Of a stretch of 64,000 nucleotides of DNA, positions 39,537 through 48,354 are shown one piece after another. Made by a program: the position numbers and the translations under genes. Source of the stretch: Bacteroidales bacterium (GTDB taxonomy: Bacteria > Bacteroidota > Bacteroidia > Bacteroidales > FEN-979); contig JANXZO010000020.1 of NCBI GenBank assembly GCA_025355465.1, positions 94,434-158,433 on the forward strand, in the 5' to 3' direction. A model generated the notes under the pieces. That model was not told where the DNA came from, did not search any database, and saw nothing but the letters and a program-made list of their open reading frames with translations. Every line of letters begins with the position of its first letter. Positions within the stretch are counted from its first letter, which is position 1.

Positions 39537-41228
39537 CTATTTGCAGACCTGTTTGATGAAATTGAGTGATTCCTGCTCTGTTAGTCCGTTCGAAATAGCC
39601 TTCTGGAAATCGCTGCATGAGATGATGGTGTTGCCCAGGAAAAAATTTGCCAGTCCTCGGTTGTACCAGATATTCTTCATCATGTTGATATCTGTGGGTT
39701 GGGAGGTACTGTAGGCAATTGCATAATCGAAATCCTGCAGTGCACCGGTATAGTTGGACATTTTTAATTTGCAGTTCCCACGATAGGAATAGACGGTAAC
39801 TACATTGGTTTGGGGATTCAGTTCCAACGCCCTGTTGAAATATCGCACTGCCTCACTGTAGTTGCCGTTCTGATATTTCCAAACGCCATCCCAGTAGACC
39901 TTGTAATAATCCGTTTGCATTTCCGGGCCGGCGGCAGAGGCGCCGGGAATGGATGAAGTTACGGTGTTCAGCGTGAGTTGTGACGGACTGAAATGGTAAT
40001 TTTTGCAATTTTCTTTGATTGCTTCATCGGTGGCAACATCTTTGAAACCAAGTTGTACGGCAGTCTGCCAATCCTGGCATGCTCCTTCCGAATTGCGGCT
40101 GTTGAATTTCGCCACCCCTCGGTTGTAAAGCGTTGTTAACCATGCTGATGTGTATCCAGGGTCGGTAGGTCTGAGTGAAATGGCACGGTCAAAATCCTGC
40201 ATGGCGCCAAAGTTGTCACCCATTTTTTGTTTGCTGTTTGCCCTGTATGCGTAGGTCAGGAAAAAATCGCTGTAAGGCGGACTTTTTGCGGCCTCATTGA
40301 GATCAGCAATGGACTGCATGTAATTCCCGATGCCATAGTTTGAAACGCCACGTTTAAAAAAATCCTCGGCTGTTCCCGGGGTACCTGCAAAATTCTGAAC
40401 GGCGGCACCGCCCTGGTAGCGGATGAAAGATTGGAATTCATCAAAGGGGACTTCGTAGTAAGAACTGCGGAATAATTTTTCACGATTATCGCGCTGAAGG
40501 TAAGGAGTGTAGAATTTTTTCTTGTTCATCACCTGGAGGAGCCGAAACCTGGCCAGCCGCTGTCCTGCGTTTTCAACCGGAAGAAAAGCCAGCAACAGGT
40601 CGTGCGAAGCGATGGTTTTATTTGTCAGGGTCTTATGAATGTTATACGCAATGGTAGAATTAATGGTATTCTTGTCATAATCTATCAGGGTTCCGTCACA
40701 AAGCACTTCTGTATTTACAATATACGGTGTATTAAATTCAAATTTTTCGGGAATCAGCTCCTGTAATTTTGCTGCTTTAAAAACGAAAAATGAGAGTGCG
40801 ATTTGGGAATGCCATCCATCCATGAGTATCGGGAATTCATACCAACCCGTCTTGAAACGGATAATAAAAACGGCATAGAGTTCATTGTCAACGATAACAT
40901 CCCGTAATTCAAGAGAGGTGAAATTCTCTTTTCCAAGTTTGTAAAATGCTTTTCTTGATTCGTTGTATGTGACTAGTTTAAAAGGGATACGGTTTTCAGC
41001 GGAAATCCATGCGCCATCATCCTGAAGGGCCCAACCGGTGGATTTGAGCAGGATTGACCGGGCCTCGCTGATCATGGGCAGATTATTCATGGAACGTTCT
41101 ACCTGTCTGGCCGATAATTGTGCCTGTTTCGTCTGTTGGACCGCGTCGCCCTGCTCCTGTACCGGATACTGAGCCAGAATTATTCCGGTCAGAAAAAGGG
41201 CAAGAAGGACTAACACTGATTGTTTCAT
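39537..41228 (-). CDS. Exported TPR-repeat protein
   Basis: 563 residues with an N-terminal signal peptide (MKQSVLVLLALFLTGIILAQ). The first half (about 50-285) is an unassigned domain. The second half carries tetratricopeptide-type repeats: about 290-345 (AEDFFKRGVSNYGIGNYMQS), 345-405, and, after a linker, 435-560 (YNRGLANFFLGNTIISCSDF). TPRs mediate protein binding. It is convergent with the barrel gene and lies 9 bp downstream of the MTA-phosphorylase-type gene on the same strand. Function unknown. Confidence 0.8.
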   Translation of the reverse strand: MKQSVLVLLALFLTGIILAQYPVQEQGDAVQQTKQAQLSARQVERSMNNLPMISEARSILLKSTGWALQDDGAWISAENRIPFKLVTYNESRKAFYKLGKENFTSLELRDVIVDNELYAVFIIRFKTGWYEFPILMDGWHSQIALSFFVFKAAKLQELIPEKFEFNTPYIVNTEVLCDGTLIDYDKNTINSTIAYNIHKTLTNKTIASHDLLLAFLPVENAGQRLARFRLLQVMNKKKFYTPYLQRDNREKLFRSSYYEVPFDEFQSFIRYQGGAAVQNFAGTPGTAEDFFKRGVSNYGIGNYMQSIADLNEAAKSPPYSDFFLTYAYRANSKQKMGDNFGAMQDFDRAISLRPTDPGYTSAWLTTLYNRGVAKFNSRNSEGACQDWQTAVQLGFKDVATDEAIKENCKNYHFSPSQLTLNTVTSSIPGASAAGPEMQTDYYKVYWDGVWKYQNGNYSEAVRYFNRALELNPQTNVVTVYSYRGNCKLKMSNYTGALQDFDYAIAYSTSQPTDINMMKNIWYNRGLANFFLGNTIISCSDFQKAISNGLTEQESLNFIKQVCK

Positions 41229-41237
41229 CCGGAGAAT

Positions 41238-41993
41238 TTATTGATCTTTTAATTTTTGCAAAATGGCTTCGAGCAACCCGGTCACATGTTTAACATTTTC
41301 GTTGAACACCGCAAAAATCGTATCCCAACTCACAGGTTCTTCATCGTCTTTCCATGAGTCATAGTCGGTGGACAAGGCAATAGCTGCATATTCGAGTCCG
41401 GCTTCTTTCGCCAGGGCGGCTTCCGGAGTGGTACTCATGTTGATTACATCGGCACCAAGTAGTCTGAACATTCTGGATTCGGCGCGTGTAGAAAACCTGG
41501 GCCCTTCGATCGTAACTACCGTTGCATTTGGATGGAATCGTAACCCCAGTTCTCTGCAGGTTGAAATAAGAAGCTGGCGAAGTGATTCACTGAAAGGGTC
41601 TGCCATGGCTGTATGTACAACATTCCCTCCGGCAAAATCATCATGGAAGGTGTTTGTCCGGAGGCGTGTAAAGTCAATAAACTGGTCGGGAATTACAATA
41701 TCTCCCCGATTGATCTCTTCCCTGAGACTGCCACAGGCGGTGGTGGCAAAAATGGTCTTACAACCCAATTCTTTCAGTGCCCAGATATTTGCACGGTTGT
41801 TTACATGTGACGGGGTAATGGCGTGGTCGCGGCCATGGCGCGATAAAATGAAGACCTCGCAATTTCCTATTATTCCTTTGAAAAAGGAGGAACTTGGGAC
41901 ACCGTAAGGGGTCTCAATATGAACTTCTTCGGCGCGGTTGAAAATATTCAGTTTTTCAAGCCCGGAGCCACCAATAATGCCTATTTTGATCAC
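41238..41993 (-). CDS. mtnP: S-methyl-5'-thioadenosine phosphorylase-type enzyme
   Basis: About 251 residues, purine nucleoside phosphorylase superfamily. Family blocks are KIGIIGGSGL, ETPYGVPSS, SRHGRDHAITPSHVNNRANI, ATTACGSLREEINRGDIVIPDQFIDFT, NMSTTPEAALAKEAGLEYAAIALSTDYDSW. The Asp-rich STDYDSW segment favours 6-aminopurines, as in MTA phosphorylase. The natural start is GTG at 41993, just before the beta strand KIGIIGGSGL; the longer frame from 42203 runs into the divergent gene. No other methionine-salvage gene is nearby. An inosine- or guanosine-active relative cannot be excluded. Confidence 0.85.
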   Translation of the reverse strand: MIKIGIIGGSGLEKLNIFNRAEEVHIETPYGVPSSSFFKGIIGNCEVFILSRHGRDHAITPSHVNNRANIWALKELGCKTIFATTACGSLREEINRGDIVIPDQFIDFTRLRTNTFHDDFAGGNVVHTAMADPFSESLRQLLISTCRELGLRFHPNATVVTIEGPRFSTRAESRMFRLLGADVINMSTTPEAALAKEAGLEYAAIALSTDYDSWKDDEEPVSWDTIFAVFNENVKHVTGLLEAILQKLKDQ

Positions 41994-42118
41994 ATCAATA
42001 AATTTAAGCGAATATAGTAGAAATTGCCGGCTGTTTAATCTCCATCCGGATTTGTTAATAACAAATAGAGCTGAGTTATTAACAGAGAAAACAGCTAAAA
42101 TGCTATCGAAATAAACTG

Positions 42119-42126
42119 TATTTTTG
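42119..42126 (+). promoter_or_regulatory. Putative -7 box for the ccmF-like gene
   Basis: TATTTTTG fits TAnnTTTG, 26 bp before the ATG at 42153. It lies in the divergent region with mtnP; no clear -33 TTG. Confidence 0.35.
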
Positions 42127-42152
42127 TCAATTGATTCCTTAAAAAACCGACT

Positions 42153-44210
42153 ATGCAAATTCAATATATCGGCGAGCATCTTCTCCCGGGAAACCTGGGT
42201 CAAATATTCGTCTGGATTAGTTTTGTAACCTCAATTTTTGCTACTGTATTTTATGCCTTGTCATTCAAACGCGGTCCGGAAGAGAAAAAATGGTTGACCG
42301 GTGCCAGAAGTTTTTATGTGGTACATGCATTTTCTCTGATCGGGGTCGGTGTAATCCTTTACTATCTTATTATTAACCACTTCTTTGAATATTCCTACGT
42401 GTGGCAATACTCGTCGCGCACGTTGCCTATGAAGTATATTATCTCTTGTTTTTGGGCAGGGCAGGAGGGAAGTTTCCTGGTTTGGGCTCTGTGGCAGGCG
42501 TTGATCGGGATATTCCTGATTTTCTTAGCCAAGAAATGGGAGTCGCCGGTCATGGCCGTTTTTTCCTTTTCCCAGGTGTTCGTGACATCGATGTTGCTAG
42601 GTGTCAACTTCCTGGGTATGAAGATCGGAGCCAGCCCTTTCAATCTTATCCGTGAAACTCTGGATACCGTTAAAGATACAATTTTCGCTCAGCCCAACTA
42701 TCTTTCAATGATTGGGGATGGCAACGGGTTAAATCCCCTCCTTGAAAATATCTGGATGACCATTCACCCGCCCATTCTCTTTCTTGGCTATGCGTTGTCA
42801 TTGGTGCCTTTCTCCTACGCCATCGCTTCCTTTATGAAAAAGGATTATCACACCTGGCTCGGGCGTGCTCTGCCATGGGCGCTACTCGCACTGACGCTCC
42901 TTGGTGCAGGTATCCTTCTTGGCGGTGCCTGGGCTTACGTGTCACTTACTTTTGGCGGTTTCTGGGCATGGGATCCCGTTGAGAACTCCTCACTGGTTCC
43001 GTGGATGACCCTGGTTGCCAGTGTTCATTTTATCCTCATTGCCAGACGGCAGAACTACGCCCTCTTTGCAGCCTACCTGTTTATTTGCCTTTCTTATGTT
43101 CTTGTGCTCTATGCCAGTTTCCTGACGCGAAGTGGTGTATTGTCTGAAACCTCCGCACATTCTTTCGGTGACAATGGAATGACTGCACAGCTACTGATCT
43201 ACATGCTGGCGTTCCTAGGCATGATGGTATATATGATTGCTGCCAATTTCAGGAAATTCCATGAAAAGAAACAGGAAATTCTGCTTTCGAGGGAGTTCTG
43301 GATGTTTCTGGGAGCAATAATTGTGGCCCTGGCAGCTTTTCAGATCGTTGTAACCACCAGCATTCCTGTGTTCAACAGCATTTTTAAGACCTCTATTGCG
43401 CCACCCATCGATCCGGTCTCCTTCTATAACCGATGGCAAATGCCATTCGCTTTGCTGATTGCCGGGTTTATCGCCTTTTGCCAGTTTCTGAATTTTAACT
43501 CGAATGAAACCGGCAAATTTCTTCGTAAACTGATCGTACCCCTGGTTGCAACAATTGTGATTTGTATCCCCTTTATCGTAACCGGCATCGTTACCCGGAT
43601 CAACTTTATTCTTTTCCTATTTTTTATATTATTTGCTTTGCTCTCTTCACTTTATGGCATGATGTTCAGGACCACGTCACGAAAGAACACTGGCGCCATT
43701 ATTTCCCATATAGGTTTCATCATCTTTCTGCTTGGCACCCTCATGACCTTTTCTAACTCAAAAGTGATTTCGAGCAACACCTCCCGGTACGACCTCGGTG
43801 ACCGGAAAGCCAACGACGAAAATCTTCTGCTGATGCGCAATGATACATTGTATATGGGAGGATTTTATGTAGCCTATGTTGGCAACAGGAAAGAGGGTAA
43901 CTTCACCATTTACCAGATCGATTTTCTAAAACGTGAGGGGACGAAATATGTAAAGGAGTTTACCCTGAATCCATCGGTGAATGTCCATCCCCGTATGGGA
44001 GCAGTTTATAATCCAGACACACGTCACCTTCTTAGCCGTGATTATTATACCTATATTTCTACAGTTGGGGAAGAACGCGATTATATCGTCATAAAGGCGA
44101 TTATGAACCCTTACATCTATGTACTGTGGATCGGTTGTATCGTAATGACGGCGGGCCTTGGCTGGGCATTCTGGCGTCGGGCACGGCGTCGCTGGATCAG
44201 CAATGGATGA
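42153..44210 (+). CDS. ccmF: Cytochrome c biogenesis protein, CcmF/CcsA type
   Basis: 685 residues, integral membrane, with about 14 hydrophobic segments. The heme-handling WWD-type domain reads LTFGGFWAWDPVENSSLVPW, and HPPILFLGYALSLVPF carries the conserved His. The C-terminal part has a soluble extracytoplasmic region (about 550-650) before a last membrane helix. The family attaches heme covalently to apocytochrome c at the periplasmic face. Other ccm genes are not adjacent. I assign the CcmF/CcsA superfamily with confidence, the exact system less so. Confidence 0.85.
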   Translation: MQIQYIGEHLLPGNLGQIFVWISFVTSIFATVFYALSFKRGPEEKKWLTGARSFYVVHAFSLIGVGVILYYLIINHFFEYSYVWQYSSRTLPMKYIISCFWAGQEGSFLVWALWQALIGIFLIFLAKKWESPVMAVFSFSQVFVTSMLLGVNFLGMKIGASPFNLIRETLDTVKDTIFAQPNYLSMIGDGNGLNPLLENIWMTIHPPILFLGYALSLVPFSYAIASFMKKDYHTWLGRALPWALLALTLLGAGILLGGAWAYVSLTFGGFWAWDPVENSSLVPWMTLVASVHFILIARRQNYALFAAYLFICLSYVLVLYASFLTRSGVLSETSAHSFGDNGMTAQLLIYMLAFLGMMVYMIAANFRKFHEKKQEILLSREFWMFLGAIIVALAAFQIVVTTSIPVFNSIFKTSIAPPIDPVSFYNRWQMPFALLIAGFIAFCQFLNFNSNETGKFLRKLIVPLVATIVICIPFIVTGIVTRINFILFLFFILFALLSSLYGMMFRTTSRKNTGAIISHIGFIIFLLGTLMTFSNSKVISSNTSRYDLGDRKANDENLLLMRNDTLYMGGFYVAYVGNRKEGNFTIYQIDFLKREGTKYVKEFTLNPSVNVHPRMGAVYNPDTRHLLSRDYYTYISTVGEERDYIVIKAIMNPYIYVLWIGCIVMTAGLGWAFWRRARRRWISNG

Positions 44211-44227
44211 AACTCACCTAGAAGTTT

Positions 44228-44896
44228 CTACTTTTCCGAAGCTTTGTCGCCCAGCATGGGGACGAATCGGAACGTGCCGTATTCTTTGGTTTCAAAAGTA
44301 TTGTCGGCCAGTTTGGTGATGGTGGTCATGATCTGAACATCGTCTGCCCCGACAGGGATTACCAGGGTGCCTCCTGGTTTCAACTGTTTTAAAAGTTCGT
44401 CGGGAACATATGGGGCTGCGGCAGTTACGATCATCTTATCGAAGGGTCCAAATGCAGGGAGTCCTTTATATCCATCTCCGTAAAACGTTTTTATGGTTAC
44501 ATATCCGAGCGAGGGCAGGAATTTGCTGGTCCGGTCGAAGAGTAATTTCTGGCGTTCAATCGTGAAGACCCTGGCACCGAGTTCGGCAAGGATGCAGGCC
44601 TGGTATCCCGACCCCGTTCCAATTTCAAGGACCCGTTCTCCTTTCTTGATCTGCAGTAATTCCGACTGAAAAGCAACCGTATAGGGTTGTGAGATGGTCT
44701 GTCCGGCTCCGATTGCGAATGGTTTGTCCTCGTAGGCATATTCAAGAAAAGAGGAGTCGAAAAAAAAATGACGTGGAACTTTGAGGATGGCGTCGAGTAC
44801 GGCCGGGTCGGAGATCCCTTTTTGACGGATTGTTTGTACCAGTAATTTCCGGAGGCCCTGGTGCCGGTATGAGTCAGTAGGTTTCGTAATAGCCAT
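44228..44896 (-). CDS. pcm: Protein-L-isoaspartate O-methyltransferase
   Basis: 222 residues. It repairs isoaspartyl residues in aged proteins using SAM. Motifs: PRHFFFDSSFLEYAYEDKPFAIGAGQTIS in two conserved parts, VLEIGTGSGYQACILAELG (SAM loop), and PGGTLVIPVG. Convergent with the ccmF-like gene, 17 bp apart. Confidence 0.96.
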   Translation of the reverse strand: MAITKPTDSYRHQGLRKLLVQTIRQKGISDPAVLDAILKVPRHFFFDSSFLEYAYEDKPFAIGAGQTISQPYTVAFQSELLQIKKGERVLEIGTGSGYQACILAELGARVFTIERQKLLFDRTSKFLPSLGYVTIKTFYGDGYKGLPAFGPFDKMIVTAAAPYVPDELLKQLKPGGTLVIPVGADDVQIMTTITKLADNTFETKEYGTFRFVPMLGDKASEK

Positions 44897-44951
44897 GAAG
44901 GGTTTCTCCTTAATTTTCTACGAAAATACGAATTCAATCCGCGTAATAACC

Positions 44952-44959
44952 TACCTTTG
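44952..44959 (+). promoter_or_regulatory. Putative -7 box for the oxidoreductase gene
   Basis: TACCTTTG fits TAnnTTTG, 15 bp before the ATG at 44975, implying a very short leader. The -33 element is not clear. Confidence 0.4.
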
Positions 44960-44974
44960 CAAAAAAATTCAATT

Positions 44975-45964
44975 ATGCTGAAAATCGCTGTCCTGGGCGC
45001 AGGCCATCTCGGAAAAATTCATATTAAATGCATTAAAGAAATTCCTGAATTTGACCTTGTCGGTTTCTACGATCCTGATCCATCAAATGCCGCCGGAGTA
45101 GTAAAGGAGTTTGGCGTAACAAATTGGGATTCCCTGGATGATCTTATTGAAGCAGTGGATGTTGTTGACATTGTGACCCCAACCATTGCCCATTTTGACT
45201 GTGCATCCCGGTCGCTTAAAAAATGCCGGCACGTATTTATTGAGAAGCCCATTGTTACAAGTCTTGATGAGGCAAGAGAACTGATCAAGATTGCGAGTGA
45301 AGCCAATGTGAAAGTACAGGTTGGTCATGTAGAAAGGTTCAACCCGGCATTTCTGGCGGCTGAACCCTATTTTAACCGTCCGATGTTTATCGAAACCCAC
45401 CGGCTTGCACAGTTCAATCCCCGTGGCACGGACGTACCTGTGATTCTTGACCTGATGATCCACGACATTGATATTGTATTGAGCGTTGTCAGGAGCAATA
45501 TAAAAAAAATAAGTGCAAGCGGGGTTTCTGTTGTCAGCGATACGCCTGATATTGCAAATGCCCGAATTGAGTTTGACAACGGCTGTGTGGCAAATCTTAC
45601 GGCCAGCAGGATATCGCTGAAAAACATGAGAAAATCGCGTTTCTTTCAACGTGATGCTTACATTTCGGTAGATTTTCTGACGAAGGAGGTTGAGGTCGTC
45701 CGAATCAGCGATCAGGATAAGAATGCTACCGTGCCGGGAGGATTTGTGATCGATCTGGGACCCGGTCGCGGGACACGTCAGATTAACTTCAACAAGCCTG
45801 TAATTTTACCGCTCAATGCAATCAGGAAAGAGCTGGAAAGTTTCTATTCCGCGATCATCAACAACACCTTGCCGTCTGTTACCATTAACGATGGCTACAG
45901 CGCGCTGGAGGTGGCTTATAAGATCATTGAAAAGATCAGCCAGGGCGTCGCCAGCATTTCCTGA
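44975..45964 (+). CDS. Gfo/Idh/MocA family oxidoreductase
   Basis: About 329 residues from the ATG at 44975. N-terminal Rossmann domain with KIAVLGAGHLGKIHIKCI; the catalytic Lys of the family lies in FIEKPIVTS; the C-terminal beta-sheet domain starts near VGHVERFNPAF, with HDIDIVLSVV. The family reduces or oxidises sugars and related compounds with NAD(P). The next genes make a lipoprotein and a sugar transferase, so a role in surface sugar synthesis is plausible but unproved. Confidence 0.88.
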   Translation: MLKIAVLGAGHLGKIHIKCIKEIPEFDLVGFYDPDPSNAAGVVKEFGVTNWDSLDDLIEAVDVVDIVTPTIAHFDCASRSLKKCRHVFIEKPIVTSLDEARELIKIASEANVKVQVGHVERFNPAFLAAEPYFNRPMFIETHRLAQFNPRGTDVPVILDLMIHDIDIVLSVVRSNIKKISASGVSVVSDTPDIANARIEFDNGCVANLTASRISLKNMRKSRFFQRDAYISVDFLTKEVEVVRISDQDKNATVPGGFVIDLGPGRGTRQINFNKPVILPLNAIRKELESFYSAIINNTLPSVTINDGYSALEVAYKIIEKISQGVASIS

Positions 45965-46060
45965 CGGGCTCATAACTTTGTTAATTACTTTTGTTTACCC
46001 GCTATACAATATCACCTTTTTGGAACCGTTAAATCTACGGGATCAATCTGTCTTCAGCCT

Positions 46061-46939
46061 ATGACCCATCGGACTCAGCTACCATCAATAATTGTTTTAA
46101 TTTCTTTATTGTTTGCAGTATCCTCCTGCGAAAAATTTTCGGGAGACCAGACCATACCTTCTTACATCACCATACAATCCATTACAATTACCACAGATTA
46201 CACAACACAGGGTTCAAGTTCGTCAAACATCACCGATGCATGGGTATATGTTGACGATGATTTTCTTGGCGCCTATGAGTTGCCGGCGAGGGTGCCTGTG
46301 CTGAAAAAAGGATCACACCAGTTAACAGTTGTTCCGGGAATAAAGAAAAACGGCATTGCCTCGACCCGCACGAACTATGCATTTTATAACGCGATAAAAA
46401 AAACCGTTAAACTTGGCCAGGACAGCATCACCTCTGTCGGGGCCCTGGTCTCTTCATACAGTAAAGGAAATACGATGCCTTTCCGCGAAGATTTTGAAGG
46501 TTATCCGGCATTTGACACCACAAAACGAAGTACCACCAACATCCAATACACGCTACCTGGTTCACCGGAAACCTTTGAAAGGGAACATTCCGGTAAAGTA
46601 GTGCTTGACACTGCCCATGGTTTTTTTGAATGTCAGTCGCATGATGAATATCTGATCCCTTCCACGGCCCCGATCTATCTCGAAATGAATTTCAATACAA
46701 CAAATGCCATAACCGTAGGGCTCATAACCTATTCCTATTCTAATCTGTACCAGATTCCTGTAGTTACCCTGAATCCAACCAAAAATACATGGAAAAAAAT
46801 CTATATCGACTTGTCCAACTCAATGTATGCTTATCCCGGTGTTACCAGTTTCAGAATTTATCTGGGCACTTTCATTGATCCGGGAATGATGCAGTCTACT
46901 ATTCTATTCGATAACTTTAAGGTAATCCTAAGGCAATGA
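46061..46939 (+). CDS. Lipoprotein of unknown function
   Basis: 292 residues with a signal and lipobox (AVSSC then EKFS). The body is beta-rich: a PEGA-like strand pattern (ITDAWVYVDDDFLGAYELPARVPVL in pieces) near the N-terminus and a carbohydrate-binding-like jelly-roll C-terminal half (YLEMNFNTTNAITVGLI, YPGVTSFRIYLGTFIDPG). No recognised family with function. The stop overlaps the next start by 4 bp, linking it to the polyprenyl sugar transferase. Confidence 0.8.
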   Translation: MTHRTQLPSIIVLISLLFAVSSCEKFSGDQTIPSYITIQSITITTDYTTQGSSSSNITDAWVYVDDDFLGAYELPARVPVLKKGSHQLTVVPGIKKNGIASTRTNYAFYNAIKKTVKLGQDSITSVGALVSSYSKGNTMPFREDFEGYPAFDTTKRSTTNIQYTLPGSPETFEREHSGKVVLDTAHGFFECQSHDEYLIPSTAPIYLEMNFNTTNAITVGLITYSYSNLYQIPVVTLNPTKNTWKKIYIDLSNSMYAYPGVTSFRIYLGTFIDPGMMQSTILFDNFKVILRQ

Positions 46940-48351
46940 ACAAAAGATTGCAGGTTATAAAATACGTTTTTGCTGACTACCTGGCTGCCTTTATTGCCTG
47001 GCTGTTGTTTTTTGCTTTCCGGAAATACACAGTTGACAACCAGGTTTTTTCACATCTTGAATCAATCTATCTCGACAAGAATCTCTACCTTGGTATTCTG
47101 GTGATCCCGATTTTCTGGCTTATCCTTTATACCCTGATTGGAACCTACCGAAAAATATACCGTAAGGCCAGACTTCGTGAATTTGCCCAGACATTTCTGA
47201 TTACCTTTATTGGTATTACCATCCTATTCTTTACGCTCATCCTCGACGACATCATCGTTAATCAGCATACCTACGCCGAATTTTTCTTTATCCTTTTCTT
47301 TTTACATCTTTTCTTCACTGCCTCTTTCCGATTTTTTCTGACTTCGCGGGCAGCCTACAAAATTCACCATAAAATAATAGGATTCAACACGATAATCATC
47401 GGTAGTAATGGTAATGCCGTTTCCATTTACAGTGAAATTGAGAACCAGGAAAAGTCGTCCGGCAACAAATTTGTAGGTTTTATCAATGTTGAGGGTTACA
47501 TGAACTACAAACTGGCGGAACATATCCCTCACCTCGGCGAACTTAACGACCTGAACCGCCTGGTAAAGGAACTAAACATCGAAGAGGTGATTATCGCGAT
47601 AGAACATTCGGAAAATCATACCATCGAAAACATTATCACCCAGTTGGAGGATACAGATGTAGTGATCAAGATTATACCTGTTATGCAAGACATACTCATG
47701 GGTTCTGTGAAAACCACCTCGATTTTTCACGCACCGTTAATTCAGATCTACCCAGACCTCATGCCCGACTGGCAGATGTCGCTGAAGCGTATCCTTGACC
47801 TTGTCATCTCCGTGGTTTGCCTTATCCTTCTTTTGCCTGTTATGCTTGTTACAGCGATCATCATTAAGCTTACATCGCCCGGTCCGGTCTTCTACTCTCA
47901 GGAGCGGATAGGGATCAGAAACAAGCCGTTCGTTATGCATAAATTCAGGACGATGTTCAAGGATGCTGAGCGCAACGGACCACAACTCTCTTCCAAAAAC
48001 GATCCGCGTATTACCCCGATCGGTAAATTTTTACGGCAGTTCAGAATTGATGAAGTTCCTCAGTTTTATACGGTACTTAAGGGCGACATGAGCATTGTCG
48101 GCCCCCGGCCGGAACGTCAGTATTTTATCGATCAGATTACGCAACGTGCACCACATTACAGGTTGCTCCATAAAGTGAAACCAGGTATTACCTCATGGGG
48201 GCAGGTCAAATACGGTTACGCTGAAAACCTGGAACAGATGGTGGAGCGACTGAAGTTTGACATCCTCTATATTGAGAATATGTCGCTCGCCATGGACTTC
48301 AAAATACTTATCTACACTGTCCTGATCATTATCCAGGGACGTGGCAAATAG
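46936..48351 (+). CDS. Polyprenyl-phosphate sugar-1-phosphate transferase
   Basis: 471 residues. Four N-terminal membrane helices, a central Rossmann-like domain (about 150-260, GFNTIIIGSNGNAV), a fifth helix (about 285-310), and the C-terminal Bac_transf catalytic domain with KRILDLVISVVCLILLLPVM, FYSQERIG, MHKFRTMFKDAE, IDEVPQFYTVLKGDMSIVGPRPER in two parts, and KPGITSWGQV. It starts O-antigen, capsule or exopolysaccharide repeat units by loading a sugar phosphate on undecaprenyl phosphate. It is probably WcaJ/PssY-like; the sugar is not readable. Confidence 0.9.
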   Translation: MNKRLQVIKYVFADYLAAFIAWLLFFAFRKYTVDNQVFSHLESIYLDKNLYLGILVIPIFWLILYTLIGTYRKIYRKARLREFAQTFLITFIGITILFFTLILDDIIVNQHTYAEFFFILFFLHLFFTASFRFFLTSRAAYKIHHKIIGFNTIIIGSNGNAVSIYSEIENQEKSSGNKFVGFINVEGYMNYKLAEHIPHLGELNDLNRLVKELNIEEVIIAIEHSENHTIENIITQLEDTDVVIKIIPVMQDILMGSVKTTSIFHAPLIQIYPDLMPDWQMSLKRILDLVISVVCLILLLPVMLVTAIIIKLTSPGPVFYSQERIGIRNKPFVMHKFRTMFKDAERNGPQLSSKNDPRITPIGKFLRQFRIDEVPQFYTVLKGDMSIVGPRPERQYFIDQITQRAPHYRLLHKVKPGITSWGQVKYGYAENLEQMVERLKFDILYIENMSLAMDFKILIYTVLIIIQGRGK

Positions 48352-48354
48352 GTC

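Noticed and set aside
42000..42203. N-terminal extension of the MTA-phosphorylase-type gene
   Set aside because: It would overlap the divergent ccmF-like gene and is unlike the family; the GTG at 41993 precedes the first conserved strand.
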